Assembly (NCBI RefSeq): GCF_006385675.1
Contig: NZ_VFRR01000006.1
Location: 62,001-126,000, forward strand
Length of the DNA stretch: 64,000 nt
Source of the DNA: Maribrevibacterium harenarium
GTDB taxonomy: Bacteria > Pseudomonadota > Gammaproteobacteria > Pseudomonadales > Marinomonadaceae
Reading direction: 5' to 3'
The notes beneath the pieces are model-generated. The model was not told the DNA's origin. It did not search any database and saw only the letters and a program-made list of their open reading frames with translations. Both the position numbers and the translations under genes were made by a program. Within the stretch, counting starts at the first letter, position 1. The number at the start of each line of letters is the position of its first letter. Below are positions 15,001 to 21,832 of the stretch, piece after piece.

Positions 15001-18000
15001 GAGTAGCATCAACCAAGGCATCTGTTACTTTTACCGTCCAAGCGCCTTCTTCTGTCGCTGTCGTGGTATAGGTCTGATTAGCTATGGTGACCGCCACTTG
15101 GGCGCCAGCTTCCGCTGCACCACTGAATACTGGCTTAGAATCTTTGGTGAGGTTGTCGCTCGCGCTTATTCCGGTATCAGAAGTTGTTGATAGACCACCG
15201 GATAAAGCAGTTTTGGTATCAATGGTTATGCTATCTGTCAGTGTGCGGCTGTTACCCGCTACGTCCGTTGCGGTGAGAGTATATTCGTATTGATTATCCG
15301 CTAGCGCCGTTGGCAAAGTAACAGACCACTTCCCTTGATTGTCAACCACGGCATTATATTGGGCACCATTAATGGTTAACGTAACCGACGAGCCCTGCTC
15401 TACCGTGCCACTAAACGTCGGTTTGGTGACGTTGGTGATACCATCATTGGCGAAACTACCGCTGTCAGAGGTAATCGACAAACCACCAGTAAAGGTCACC
15501 GGGGCCGTGGTATCAACCGTCATACTGCTGTTGATGGTTTTGGTGTTACCAGCCAAATCTTGGCTTTGCAATTTATAGGAATGCGCACCTTCCGTTAGGC
15601 TATCGGGCACACTAATGCGCCAGCTACCATCGCTTTCTACCGTGGTTGAATAGGTCTTACCCGCTATCGTTAAGGTGACGCTGGCATCCGCCTCACCCGT
15701 GCCCGAGAAAGTCGGAGTCGTGGTTTGGGTGATACCGTCGTTGTTGGCTAAACCAGTATCGGAAACCCCGTCCAAGCCACCGGTAAATTCCAATGCAGTA
15801 TCAACCACAATAGTACCGTTGAGTTTGCTTTGGTTACCTGCTGCATCCGTAGCCGTCGCCTGATAAGCATAGCTACCATCATTGAGCGGACTGTTTAACT
15901 CAACGCGCCATTCGCCATTGGCATCAACGGTTGTAGTGTAGTTCTGGGTGCCTACTTTTAAGTTAACGCTAGCTCCCACTTCGCCTACACCACTAAATAC
16001 AGGCGTAGCAAACTTAGTCACCCCGTCGCTATTGGACGAGCCGGAGTCATAAGCCGCATCCAAACCACCGCTAAATTCTGGTGCTTGGGTATCTACAGTA
16101 AAGGATTTCTCCACTACCGCTTGATTACCGGCTTTGTCTTCCGCTACCACTTTGTAGCTCACCAGACCATCCGCTAACGTATCGGTGATCTGCAATGACC
16201 AGCTTTGGTTACTGTCTGCGGTAGTACTATAGGTTTTCTCACCCACGGTGACGGTGACAGTCGCCCCTACTTCAGCGGTGCCCGTCAGAATCGGTGTATT
16301 GACTTTAGTTAGGCCATCCGTGGAAGAAGTGCCACTATCGCTGGCGGTGGCCAGTTGAGCCGTGACAAAGGTTTGCGTATCAACGGTGAAATCACCGCTT
16401 ACGCTGTCTTGGTTACCGGCCACGTCCGTGGCGGTAATAGTGTAGCTATGCGCGCCGTCCGCCAGTGCATCCGTTGCCGTGACTTCCCAGTTACCATTGG
16501 CGTCTGCTTGTCCTTGGTAGGTTTTACCCCCAACAGAGACACTGATATTCGCTAGGGATTCTGCGCTACCGCTAAAGGTTGGGGTATTGTCTTTGGTGTA
16601 GCCGTCATCATTAGCAAGACCCGTGTCGCTGGTAGCGGCAAGTCCACCAGTTAAACTAGTGCTTAGGTCAACGGTAATGCTGTCACTGATAGTCGATGTA
16701 TTGCCTGCCACGTCGGTCGCTGTGAGCACATAGGCATGTTCGCCTTCTGATAACGCTGTAGGGACCGTCACTTGCCAATTGCCATCTGCGGCAACGGTAG
16801 CCGCATAGGTTTTCCCAGCAATAGCGAGGGAAACTAAGCTGCCAGCCTCTACCGTGCCAGTAAAGGTTGGGCGTACGGTTTGGGTGATACCATCATCGTT
16901 AGCTCGCCCCGTATCATCGGCGACACTTAGCCCTCCGGTGAAGTCTGTAGGTGCGGTAATATCAATCAGGAACTGACCGTTTAGGGAGCCTTTGTTACCC
17001 GCAATATCGACCGTTTCAATGCGGTATAAGTGACTGCCTTCAGCAAAGCTGTCAGACACGGTGACTGACCAAGTGCCACTTTCATTCACAGTCGTCGTGT
17101 AGGACTTTTGATCAACCGTGACGGTAATCGCCGCGCCTGGCTCACCAGTACCCGCAAAAGTCGGGGTTTGATCGTTGGTAATATTATCGGACTGGGAACG
17201 ACCAGTATCACTATCTTGGCTCAACCCACCAGTCAAAGTGACTTGCGTATCGACCACCACCGTGCCCGTCAAGGTGCTTTGGTTACCCGCCACATCGGTG
17301 GAGGTTAAGGTGTAATTTAGATCACCGTCGCTCAGGGAGTTAGTAACTTGTAATGACCAATCGCCGTTGTCATCAACAACTGTCTTGTAGCTATTACCAG
17401 CAATGGACAAGGAAACTTCCGTACCAACCTCTCCTCGACCAGAGAAAAATGGCTGAGTTTTGTTGGTTATTTGGTCACTATTGCTGGAGCCAGTATCGCT
17501 ATCCGCCGCCAAACCTCCGGTAAATGGAGTAGGTGCTGTGGTATCAACCACCAAGGAACCAGAGGTGGTGGCCTGATTGCCTGCTAGATCCGTCGCTGTT
17601 ACCGAGTAATCCAAGTTACCTTCTGGTAACGCATTGGTTACCTGTAATGACCAAGTGCCATCACTACCAACCTGAGTAGTGTAACCTTGATTATTAATGG
17701 TTAAGTTGATTTGAGCGCCGACTTCGCCCGTGCCATTAAAGATAGGTTTCGTCGCATTGGTAATGCTATCTGAGTTGGACACACCGGAATCACTTTGCGG
17801 TGCTAATTGGGCAGTAACGGCTGTTTCCGTATCTATGGTTACAGAATCGGTCAGACTCTCGATATTTCCGGCGAGATCTTCGCTCGATAACGTGTAGTCA
17901 TAGTCACCGTCTGCTAACGCTTGCGTGACTTTGATTTCCCATACACCCTCGTCATCCACTTGGGCTTGGTATTGCTGGGTACCAATTGTTAAAGTCACAG

Positions 18001-20750
18001 TGGCGTTGGCTTCACCCGTACCAGCAAAAGTTGGCTGGTTATCGTTGGTCAAACCATCCGAATTGCTCGCGCCACTGTCGCTGCTCGCAACTAAACCACC
18101 TGATAATGTCGTGACAGTATCAACTGTAATGCTATCAGTTAAGGTTGTCGTGTTCCCTGCTGCGTCCGTCGCTGTAAGCGTATAACTATGAATGCCATCG
18201 GCTAAGTCTTCGCTAACCGTAACCGACCAGTTACCTTGCTCGTCCACTTCTGCGGAGTATGACTGATCATTAATTTGCAAAGTTACTTGGGAACCGACTT
18301 CAACTGTACCAACGAATTGGGGTTGGGTGGCATTGGTCAGATTATCATCGGACTCGGCACCAGTATCGGAACTTGCGGCTAGACGACCGGTAAAATTCAA
18401 CGGTGCAACAGTATCTACTTGGATCGTGCCTGATAACGCTTCAGATAAGGTATTGCCCGCGAGATCAATAGTGTTAAGAGCATATTGATAAGCACCATCA
18501 GATAGCTCATCGGTAACAGCAATCTGCCAATTGCCGTTATCATCCACGGTTGTTTGATAGCTTTTGCCATCAATCGTTAAGCTAACGCTGGCACCTTGTT
18601 CACCTGTACCAGAGAAGGTTGGCGTATTAATTTGCGTAAGCCCATCGGACGCCAAGCTACCGGTATCAGACGCTTCATCAAGGCCGCCAGTTAATGTCGC
18701 CACCGTATCGATGGTGACCTCTCGCGTCACTGACGGAGTTGCGTTACCCGCCGCATCAGTTGCGTACAACTCGTACTCATACGTACCGTCACTAAGGATA
18801 TCAAGAACCGTCAGACTCCACTGCTGACTCTCATCTACGCGCACCGAATCTGCAGCGACTTGTACACCATTTTCTCTAATAATAAGCGTGACATCGGCAC
18901 CTACTTCGGCGGTACCAATAAATTCTGGCTGGGAGATGTTAGTGATCGCGTCTGTGGCCGATACACCAGAGTCACTGCTAGACGCTAATTGGGCAGTAAA
19001 TGGAGCTGGAGCTTGGGTATCAACGGTAAATTTACCTGCTGCCGTCGCCTCATTGCCAGCAAGATCGGTCGCCAGCACTTGGTAGCTATAGTCGCCGTCT
19101 TGTAAGACTTGGGCGACTGCAACAGACCAAGTACCTTCAGCGCCAACTGTCGTTAGGTAGTCCTGCTCTGCCACCGTGACTTTGATTGTTGCTCCCACCT
19201 CGCCAGTTCCTGACAGAGTTGGCTCAGTCGCATTAGTTATAGTGTCAGCAGCATCGCGGCCGCTATCACTAGCTTGATCCAACCGGGCAGTGACAACAGT
19301 TTCAGTATCAACAGTCACTTGGCCAGCCACTTCAGGGGCGGAGTTCCCGGCGATATCAACACTATTGATGGTGTAATCGTAGACACCATCTTCAAGCACT
19401 TCGGTGACTTGTACCGACCATTGCCCTTGGGCATCTACCGTAGCAGTGTAATCTTGTTCCGCTATAGTTAACGTGACTTGAGCACCCGCTTCTGCCGTCC
19501 CCGAAAACACCGGCAGATTGACATTAGTTAACTGATCGTCGTCCAAACTACCCGAGTCAGACTCACTATCAAGACCACCCGTTAATGTGGTTTGGGTATC
19601 AATAGTCAGCTTGCTTTGCACCACAGTTTGGTTGCCAGCAAGATCAGTCGCAATGGCCGAATATTCGTACTCACCATCGGCTAGGGGCTGTTCCAGCTGG
19701 ATAAACCAGTTGCCACTCGCATCAGAGGTGGTTGGGAAAGTTTCCCCATTAATCGTTAGTTCAACCGACGTTTCTGGTTCTGTTACCCCAGAGAAACGCG
19801 GAGTAGTTTCGTTGGTGAGCTGATCAGTGTCGCTGCGGCCTGAGTCGCTACTTGGATCCAGCCGAGCGGTTAATTCAGGTGCTACCGTATCGATAACTAA
19901 AGTTTTTGACAGAACCTTATTATTTCCTGCGATATCGGTTGCGCTTAGCTCATAGGCGTAACGCCCATCTTCTAATTGTAATGCTGGATCAATCGTCCAA
20001 GTGCCATCCGCTTGCACCGTGGTTTGCCAGGTTAAACCATTGAGCCTCAAAATAACGACTGCGTCCACCTCACCGGTACCAGCGAAGGTTGGGCGCGTAT
20101 AGTTGGTCACCTCATCACCGACGACATTGCTATCGCGCAGGGCAACCAACCCACCATCAAATTGAATTTCGGTATCTAGGGTAAAGATATCGCTGAATAT
20201 AGGTGATTTATTACCTGCCGCATCTTCACTGATGACTTGGTATGACTTATCCACTTCATCGGTTAATTCCGTAATTACGGTAATCGACCAATTACCATCG
20301 ACTGCTGCTTTGGCGGAATAGGTTCGACCATCAATTGTTAGCTTAACTGTCGAGCCGGGTTCCGCCTGACCTTCAAAGGTTGCAAAGGCATCGTTAGTGA
20401 TATTGTCACTACTGCTGACGCCTGTATCGCTCTCCACTGCTAAGCTCGCAGAAGGCATTACCGGAGCTTCAGTGTCAATCACTAGGGTTTTATTGAGTGC
20501 CGCGGTGTTGCCCTTGGTGGTGGTCGTTGTCACGATAACGGGATAGTCGCCATCGGCAAACTCGGGCGCAACCGTGATACTCCAAGTACCACTACCATCA
20601 GCAGTCGTTTGCTCTGCCACACCATTCACCGTTAGGGAAATGGTTGCGCCGGCATTGGCTCGCCCGGTGAATACTAGTGACTGATTCACATTGGTAATAA
20701 AGTCGCCGGTGATACCAGAATCACTAGCGGAATCCAGACCGACAGTCAGG
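1..20750 (-). repeat. Array of about 70 Ig-like coding repeats in three classes
   Basis: Counting the IDT-type linker codons by eye gives about 69-70 units at 285-310 base spacing. Class I (about 8.1-20.7 kb and most of 0-3.1 and 4.8-6 kb) has the SDSG..TN..P.F.GT pattern. Class II (about 3.1-4.8 kb, six units) has WQYS.DGG..W and VRQ.DLAGN motifs. Class III (about 6.0-8.1 kb, seven units) has AE.G..L.I.G and V.V....V.AL motifs. Neighbouring units differ in many synonymous and coding positions, so this is an old, diverged array rather than a recent tandem expansion. The unit count is a hand count, good to one or two. Confidence 0.85.
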
Positions 20751-21442
20751 GTGACGTCTTCTGCTTCCTCTTCAATATCCCCTTGTTTCGGCACAGAGGA
20801 ACCAGACGAACTGGATACCGTGACTTGCTGTACTACAGGCTGCGGCAGTACTTTCTTCGCGCCGGAGCCCGTTTCTTCGCCATTACTGTCACTTTCATTA
20901 TTGGAAAGCAACTGCTCTGGTAGATCGACAGCTTCGTTCTGAACTTCTACCACGAAGTCCTCAACCTCGGACGGGCCGTCTTGGCGATCAATCGTAGCTA
21001 GCTCTTCTTCCGCTGCCGCAGCGTCTTCCAATGCTTTTTCTTTGGCAGCAAGTTCGGCTTCTTTGGCTTCAATTTCTTCTTTAAGTGCTTCAAGACGAGC
21101 CGCTTCTTCTGCTAGCTGTTGAAGGCGCAATTCGCTTTCGCTAGGGAGCTCTTCTGGAACATCTTCCTCAATCGGTGACATTCCTTCACCAGCACCCGTG
21201 CCATTTTCAGTGAGTACGTTTTCAAGAAAGACGTTCTCAACCTGGTCAAGGTTTAGATTCGAGGAAGATACGATTTGGGCAATGGAGACAGATTCACCAC
21301 CAGATACTACTTCCATCTGACCGGAGGCGATCTTTACCAAGGCATCCTTGATAACAACGTTTTCACCCTGTTCATTCTTAAGCTGCAGGTCAAAACCAAC
21401 AACACGAACACTTTGTAAATCGGGAATATCTAGCTGTTCCAA
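1..21442 (-). CDS. Giant Ig-like repeat adhesin, C-terminal end outside window
   Basis: One open frame of 7,147 codons runs leftward off the window, so the protein is larger still. I checked the frame at six widely spaced points and it is continuous. Residues 1-75 form a small beta-rich domain. Residues about 100-150 are an Ala/Glu/Lys-rich coiled coil, and 155-230 an acidic, Ser-rich linker. From about residue 232 come some 70 Ig-like repeats of 97-103 residues, each with a TN..P.F.G strand, a DG.W core, an A.D.AGN motif and an IDT linker. There is no N-terminal signal peptide, which fits type I secretion with a C-terminal signal; that end is not visible. By family this is a surface adhesin of the BapA/LapA/RTX kind acting in biofilm or host attachment. 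The start is TTG at 21442: AAGGAG lies 7 bases upstream and an in-frame TAA lies shortly before. No secretion genes are adjacent inside the window. Confidence 0.93.
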   Translation of the reverse strand, partial: MEQLDIPDLQSVRVVGFDLQLKNEQGENVVIKDALVKIASGQMEVVSGGESVSIAQIVSSSNLNLDQVENVFLENVLTENGTGAGEGMSPIEEDVPEELPSESELRLQQLAEEAARLEALKEEIEAKEAELAAKEKALEDAAAAEEELATIDRQDGPSEVEDFVVEVQNEAVDLPEQLLSNNESDSNGEETGSGAKKVLPQPVVQQVTVSSSSGSSVPKQGDIEEEAEDVTLTVGLDSASDSGITGDFITNVNQSLVFTGRANAGATISLTVNGVAEQTTADGSGTWSITVAPEFADGDYPVIVTTTTTKGNTAALNKTLVIDTEAPVMPSASLAVESDTGVSSSDNITNDAFATFEGQAEPGSTVKLTIDGRTYSAKAAVDGNWSITVITELTDEVDKSYQVISEDAAGNKSPIFSDIFTLDTEIQFDGGLVALRDSNVVGDEVTNYTRPTFAGTGEVDAVVILRLNGLTWQTTVQADGTWTIDPALQLEDGRYAYELSATDIAGNNKVLSKTLVIDTVAPELTARLDPSSDSGRSDTDQLTNETTPRFSGVTEPETSVELTINGETFPTTSDASGNWFIQLEQPLADGEYEYSAIATDLAGNQTVVQSKLTIDTQTTLTGGLDSESDSGSLDDDQLTNVNLPVFSGTAEAGAQVTLTIAEQDYTATVDAQGQWSVQVTEVLEDGVYDYTINSVDIAGNSAPEVAGQVTVDTETVVTARLDQASDSGRDAADTITNATEPTLSGTGEVGATIKVTVAEQDYLTTVGAEGTWSVAVAQVLQDGDYSYQVLATDLAGNEATAAGKFTVDTQAPAPFTAQLASSSDSGVSATDAITNISQPEFIGTAEVGADVTLIIRENGVQVAADSVRVDESQQWSLTVLDILSDGTYEYELYATDAAGNATPSVTREVTIDTVATLTGGLDEASDTGSLASDGLTQINTPTFSGTGEQGASVSLTIDGKSYQTTVDDNGNWQIAVTDELSDGAYQYALNTIDLAGNTLSEALSGTIQVDTVAPLNFTGRLAASSDTGAESDDNLTNATQPQFVGTVEVGSQVTLQINDQSYSAEVDEQGNWSVTVSEDLADGIHSYTLTATDAAGNTTTLTDSITVDTVTTLSGGLVASSDSGASNSDGLTNDNQPTFAGTGEANATVTLTIGTQQYQAQVDDEGVWEIKVTQALADGDYDYTLSSEDLAGNIESLTDSVTIDTETAVTAQLAPQSDSGVSNSDSITNATKPIFNGTGEVGAQINLTINNQGYTTQVGSDGTWSLQVTNALPEGNLDYSVTATDLAGNQATTSGSLVVDTTAPTPFTGGLAADSDTGSSNSDQITNKTQPFFSGRGEVGTEVSLSIAGNSYKTVVDDNGDWSLQVTNSLSDGDLNYTLTSTDVAGNQSTLTGTVVVDTQVTLTGGLSQDSDTGRSQSDNITNDQTPTFAGTGEPGAAITVTVDQKSYTTTVNESGTWSVTVSDSFAEGSHLYRIETVDIAGNKGSLNGQFLIDITAPTDFTGGLSVADDTGRANDDGITQTVRPTFTGTVEAGSLVSLAIAGKTYAATVAADGNWQVTVPTALSEGEHAYVLTATDVAGNTSTISDSITVDLSTSLTGGLAATSDTGLANDDGYTKDNTPTFSGSAESLANISVSVGGKTYQGQADANGNWEVTATDALADGAHSYTITATDVAGNQDSVSGDFTVDTQTFVTAQLATASDSGTSSTDGLTKVNTPILTGTAEVGATVTVTVGEKTYSTTADSNQSWSLQITDTLADGLVSYKVVAEDKAGNQAVVEKSFTVDTQAPEFSGGLDAAYDSGSSNSDGVTKFATPVFSGVGEVGASVNLKVGTQNYTTTVDANGEWRVELNSPLNDGSYAYQATATDAAGNQSKLNGTIVVDTALEFTGGLDGVSDTGLANNDGITQTTTPTFSGTGEADASVTLTIAGKTYSTTVESDGSWRISVPDSLTEGAHSYKLQSQDLAGNTKTINSSMTVDTTAPVTFTGGLSITSDSGSFANDGITNVTKPTFSGTVEQGSSVTLTINGAQYNAVVDNQGKWSVTLPTALADNQYEYTLTATDVAGNSRTLTDSITIDTKTALSGGLSTTSDTGISASDNLTKDSKPVFSGAAEAGAQVAVTIANQTYTTTATEEGAWTVKVTDALVDATHDYVITATDIAGNSKSLSSSVTVDTQTALTARLQSSSDSGISNTDNITKVTKPFFTGTGEVGATVVLTINDSNYSAQVGDDGRWSLQVDQDLADGDYNYQVVATDAAGNSAQKAGAITIDTTAPTPLTVALASSSDSGSSNSDAITNIPTPKLVGTGEVGAQISVKIDNQTLATTVGEDGSWSVDVATLTTDGSYAYEVLQTDTAGNTSKVTSAFVLDTQMVQIQGGLSQVSDSGSSTTDNITNITQPRFNGTSEKQAAITLNIAGKTFTTTADADGNWVIQVDQDLPEGEQAYTLTGTDLAGNSSTATGSITIDTSAPTPFTAALNSASDTGVDASDRLTKETKPTISGTGEAGAAVVVTINGQQYTTTVANDGSWQVTVTDALADGDHTFTAVATDAAGNSTQPLNGSFTIDTQTFVSGGLAALSDTGSNNGDNLTSEDTPTFYGSTEVGASVVLSINGQNINAIVDDQGNWTATVTNALPEGQLTYTMKATDLAGNTAIATGTVTIDKTPPTPFTMTLSEVSDSGVADDGKTNDKTPTFTGTGEVGALISATAAGQTKTATVGENGQWSITFDALGDGPAQVKATATDVAGNQTAALTYDLTIDTVTSLTGRLSSATDLGFSNSDGITSVVKPTFVGTGEAGATIALLINEKSYATTVGAEGNWQISLNEDLPEGELSYTITATDLAANTATLTGTLTIDLTPPAVFTGRLAAASDTGDSDSDGLTKDNTPTFTGTGEPGARVTLLLDNQQTTTTVDSNGSWTLTPESELTADGKYVYVLTTMDVAGNTRTLNGEMTLDTTTKLTGGLDYTSDTGVSLADGITKDTTPTFSGSADANATVTVTIDGNEYQTTAAANGRWQVTATTPLTDSINGTEYNYTITAVDPAGNTATPVEGSFTLDLVAPVPFQGGLDASSDNGASSTDGVTNDTTPTFSGIVEVGSTVAVEINGKQFDATVTSSGNWQLTIPFADRLSDGEHSYKLIATDTAGNQAIIDKTIMVDTQAPALTARLAAASDSGDSNSDGITKVTLPTFNGTTQPGAVVELTIAGKSYLATVEDDGNWRVQLTEALAEGEQNYTVTAVDLAGNTTTVNGSITVDTSAPTPFTAKLDSASDSGAANDDNLTKVTKPVISGTGEPGSHVKVDIAGAQYTTDVDQSGNWSITVGTALSAGEYSFSATATDAAGNTTAPVTGSFEVDIQTAVTGRLSASSDTGNDNSDGLTKETKPTFNGTAEIGAVVTLAIGGNTYAAQVDESGNWTAQVTDALGDGEQAYTITSTDLAGNTATSTGSIVVDIQAPQTPFTVALAAASDTGTSQTDAYTQDATPTLVGTAEAGSLVTITVDAITRSVEANASGLWTLTFPELSDGAKSAMITVTDDAGNVATMSDYAFTIDTVTTVTGAMSADSDKGFLNTDEITNVTTPFFNGTGEAGAAIVLSINSKTYSTTVGNDGNWSVQVTDALPEGSHAYTITATDKAGNTATDTGTAKIDLTEPQNFTGGLDTASDTGTSNADKLTNDTTPTFSGTGEAGSRVTLTLDNQSKTVTVDENGNWTITPDAALTTAGDYNYTLLATDIAGNTKTLTGQFELDLVAELTGRLDAASDVGLANNDNVTNVTTPIFSGAAEAGSVVTLTINGKDYSTTVADGQTTWSIQVTDVLPDSDGTDYPYTINAVDYAGNNATPVTGTITVDTSIPTPFTGGLAQTETSDTGRSQDDTITNNRLPTFEGTVEAGAKVTLKINNAEYQATVTGTTWSYTLQSDQELPANGTLNYTIEAQDQAGNISTLNRTITLDTTDPSVDSRLAAESDSGVSNSDNLTFDTTPTIKGTSDANADIEVTFTTTNKTYTTRADGDGNWSITVPDSDALAEGDQAYTVKATDVAGNEENITGTTIVIDTTAPINFTAGLSQASDSQDNRNGAGTNSDGITNDTTPTLTGTVEEGSTVKVTVAGSTYDATVNGATWTLTLPTLAQGDYSFSAVATDAAGNSTDPVTGDFTIDTAVSTFTGALQAASDSGDSNTDGLTNITTPTFAGTVEKGSVVILEINNKTYNANVDANGNWTVQVTDGLNDQEHSYTLTAVDKAGNEQQLTGSITVDTQAPTAGFTIDLDPASDSAVNSDDYTNINTPTVKGKGEVGAEVTVTVDSQTKTTTVDDNGDWSIQLDQLADGLWTVEATLTDKAGNTTAAINTSFTVDTVTTVSARLDSLSDTGNLTNDGITNIATPKFSGTGEAGAIVAFTIDGETYNTTVAANGKWEVQIPGEKALISDDYDFTVVATDKAGNTATTGGSITVDLVTPTINFDAIAIDNVLNIAESGQALIVSGTTTDVENNQTLTLTLNDKPYTTKVVDNSFSIEVGASDVAALTNASYTLEAQVADVAGNSVTETATLATDLSAPNVTISTIAGDDYINLIESQSNVVISGTATGAEDNRTVFVTVGASTYETTVSNGNWQLSLTPEQISLLPNNQATSVSAYTTDLAGNPSNTATRVVNKDVTPPSLTVNDIAEDNVINLAESQDKVTISGTAVGVDNGLNVTLVLNDKTYTSEVNNGNWSIDINATDIGQLNDAGNYTLQASVADIAGNVTEQQKSITVDKTIPEIAINAVAGDGYLNATEAGQPLLISGTTVGVEDGRVVTVRLNGQEYSATVSNSAWSVPASALANANLVDGQTYEITANVKDRAGNPALEASTNLVTDYTKPTLTIDPISDDGYINAAESSANVLVSGTTDAENGQTVTIKLGNYTTTTTVNNGVWSKQIPDSVISQLEDGDYFVSADVTDRAGNQADTATRPVTVDTTAPVISVNTLATDGLLNSVEQNENLTISGTTDDVEDDQILTVRLNEVDYEATVTGNAWSVTVPKADLQALQDATNYTVAFAVSDKAGNTGSVNQTLTTDFTPPTIAIDDLDDNVLNIAERGQDLAITGITEGAEQGQQVTVIFNGNNYTGTVGNDGSWSVTVPANRLGALDDATTYVIQANVSDLSGNPATTANLSVTTDFTKPAVTFASITDDTGHAYDGTTSSDFYTSDKQLVLMGNTEAGATVKVYNDANQLLGNATVQANGAWSFDYSATILGDGTHTFIIVATDPAGNNSDPVQRSVTVDSSAPTVTVDRVSPDTGSVTTDGVTNSQTLKFHGTAEADAWVEVSLDGSKIGQVKADSSSNWVFDYTGTTIGEGPHSLSVVALDKAGNTSSSDSYDFRVDVTVPNAAITTMTDDTNITNDWESSDTTPTFSGTAEQGSKLEIRVDGTLVKTIAQVGQTGTWSIAFEEYKAALGNISALAQGDHNISLTATDIAGNSYTTTQAFVVDSIAPELAITAIADDSKIAGDYYTNDGTLTFSGTAEAGSKVVLKLGTTQIADLTASAQGTWSYDHNVDLDHGVYTLTATASDVAGNSTVKTQSFTVDKENPNAVSAALAADTGVASDDWITQNGQINVTDLEANSTWQYSTDGGSTWQNGTGTNFTLAANSSYGVGQVQVQQIDLAGNPSPLWQNGATIVTDTTVATPTLSLQSDTGSVDGDWVTQDRVVLVGNIEAGATWEYSLDGGSNWTTGTGNSFTLADNQSYVAQAVQVRQTDIAGNISQAGKAPAITTDSVNPAVVTVAMDADTGQSATDWISKNGKLNVSGVEANGIWYYRTSSNGEWTKVTSGSSFTLTEGTYAAGEVQVKQEDLAGNQSAIWESPQTIVVDKTAFAKPTVELVNDEGTLEDDWVTNDGTFSVGNIEADATWEYSTNGGVSWTQGNGSSFTATEGNYAIGKIQVRQTDVAGNVSQPWSSTKALVVDTTPPAAPTATLVDDSGISDLDWYTNDGRIQVAGLETGATWQYSLDGGTTWNNGDTDTNRFELVDNTTYESGQVQVRQYDLAGNVGPARSLGKIVVDTIDPAMPTVALAADTGSVTNDWISGNGQLNVTLETDAIWYYSLNSGATFTQGSGTSFTLEEGTYVANSIQVYQVDKAGNQSDVWQSPQVQIITTPPEVKTVQLKSGYDTGLSDTDMVTNKQTLVFEGTLEGSVEKVTVTLNGAPVDVTVTGSTWEYAAPANLAADEYTFTIYATDIAGNVSETVSKPVIIDTSKPDAPTDIVLTTDSGTQGDDKTNVAKPTFQGTAEANAQVKMVFDLGNSVTKTYTTTADNSGSWSLTVGEDLPDGAFSYIATTTDVAGNESDTSASGSITIDRTPPTVTNVELYDTSDVKLDDWLTNDATGDFKLTGTVEANATVYVYKNGSALGNANTDVDGNFEYEFNIGTFAEGTYSIKVQAKDDADNLSTAFTKQLVVDRSIELTGGLERGSDSGVADGDGITSDTTPTFSGTTDPLATVTIKIGGTSVSVDADAAGAWTYTPGAEITEGTYGWIISAVDAAGNDTNTLGTNLTGTIKIDTTPPPLSNVGVQADFVDGTDDTTNEREITIIGQSEANAYITLQIDGQEFTGRADGNGDFSITTTTLSYANHTYKVIAADAAGNESEFTDIVIIQPDFVPLEFDLADASNSGSLDDFLTNENRPVIEGKGTPGSNLTLVIKDSQGATVKTYTTTPASSGDWQIAVDMDLADDVYTFEATSVKTGVQSDDETHTITIDTQNTLTFGLSESTDTSGGNGITSASSVEITGTSDVGASVSVIVYNDQNETVSTQSAVTKADGTYLLAIPGLGEGVYTYVVTSVDKAANSIGGDVQHTGTFTINRVPPTITGALHPDDDSGDSNSDGITSDNTPRFTGTISGEYNELYVELNGVKRYVYQEDANGNVLVDLVDENGDWVLPITTPLADGYHNYKIVATDAANNEALIQNSIRIKTDIEFTTYLENDSGDSNTDFISKETSLVFKGITEPGNTIVAKLYDSNDQLLDTLNLTSNNSGYYTADFGDNFAPATYKVVFNVSDAAGNTHDLTIENVIIDTAVADLTMDFDSTSDTGTVELWGDGVIDDGITNVSNPVFTGTGEPKSIITITLKDSNDAIVKETTAYVTLSGNWTYSPGILADGDYTISAVASDVAGNVSTTPATLDFTIKTTAPTLTWNNVYD

Positions 21443-21832
21443 GTCCCTGCTCCTTGAAGCGGTTTTTTAAAAGAAGAACAAAATCCAAGCGGATTCTTAA
21501 GAGATTAGAGACCAAATCTTACACAACACTGGCGATGAAGCAACCAACTAAATCGAGAGCGCCAATTGAATACATCAAATAAACTGATAGAAAAGTCTAA
21601 ACCGCAACTACTTATGACCCAATAGCGCCACTGAGCAACCACAGTTACATTACAAAATTTAACATTTAAATTTAAAAAACTTATATTTTTCAACAAATTA
21701 AAAATAATTATTTACTCGCTATATTAATTAAAGATAACAGAATAATAACCAAAAAGCAGTTTTGTAACCAAACACCACAAAATGTTAAAAAGAGGAAATA
21801 ATAAGGATATAAGCCAGTAAGCCAGCTCTAAG
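21443..21832. other. AT-rich intergenic region upstream of the adhesin
   Basis: These 390 bases between the adhesin start and the chrA stop hold no credible gene. The stretch 21650-21780 is very AT-rich with runs of A and T, much richer than its surroundings. It is the likely promoter region of the adhesin and a plausible target for nucleoid proteins of the H-NS/MvaT kind. I could not pick out a convincing -35/-10 pair. Confidence 0.5.

Noticed and set aside
1-20700. Dozens of 60-130 residue open frames on the plus strand
   Set aside because: They are antisense shadows of the repeat-coding minus frame. They recur with the repeat period, lack ribosome-binding sites and share the same antisense composition.
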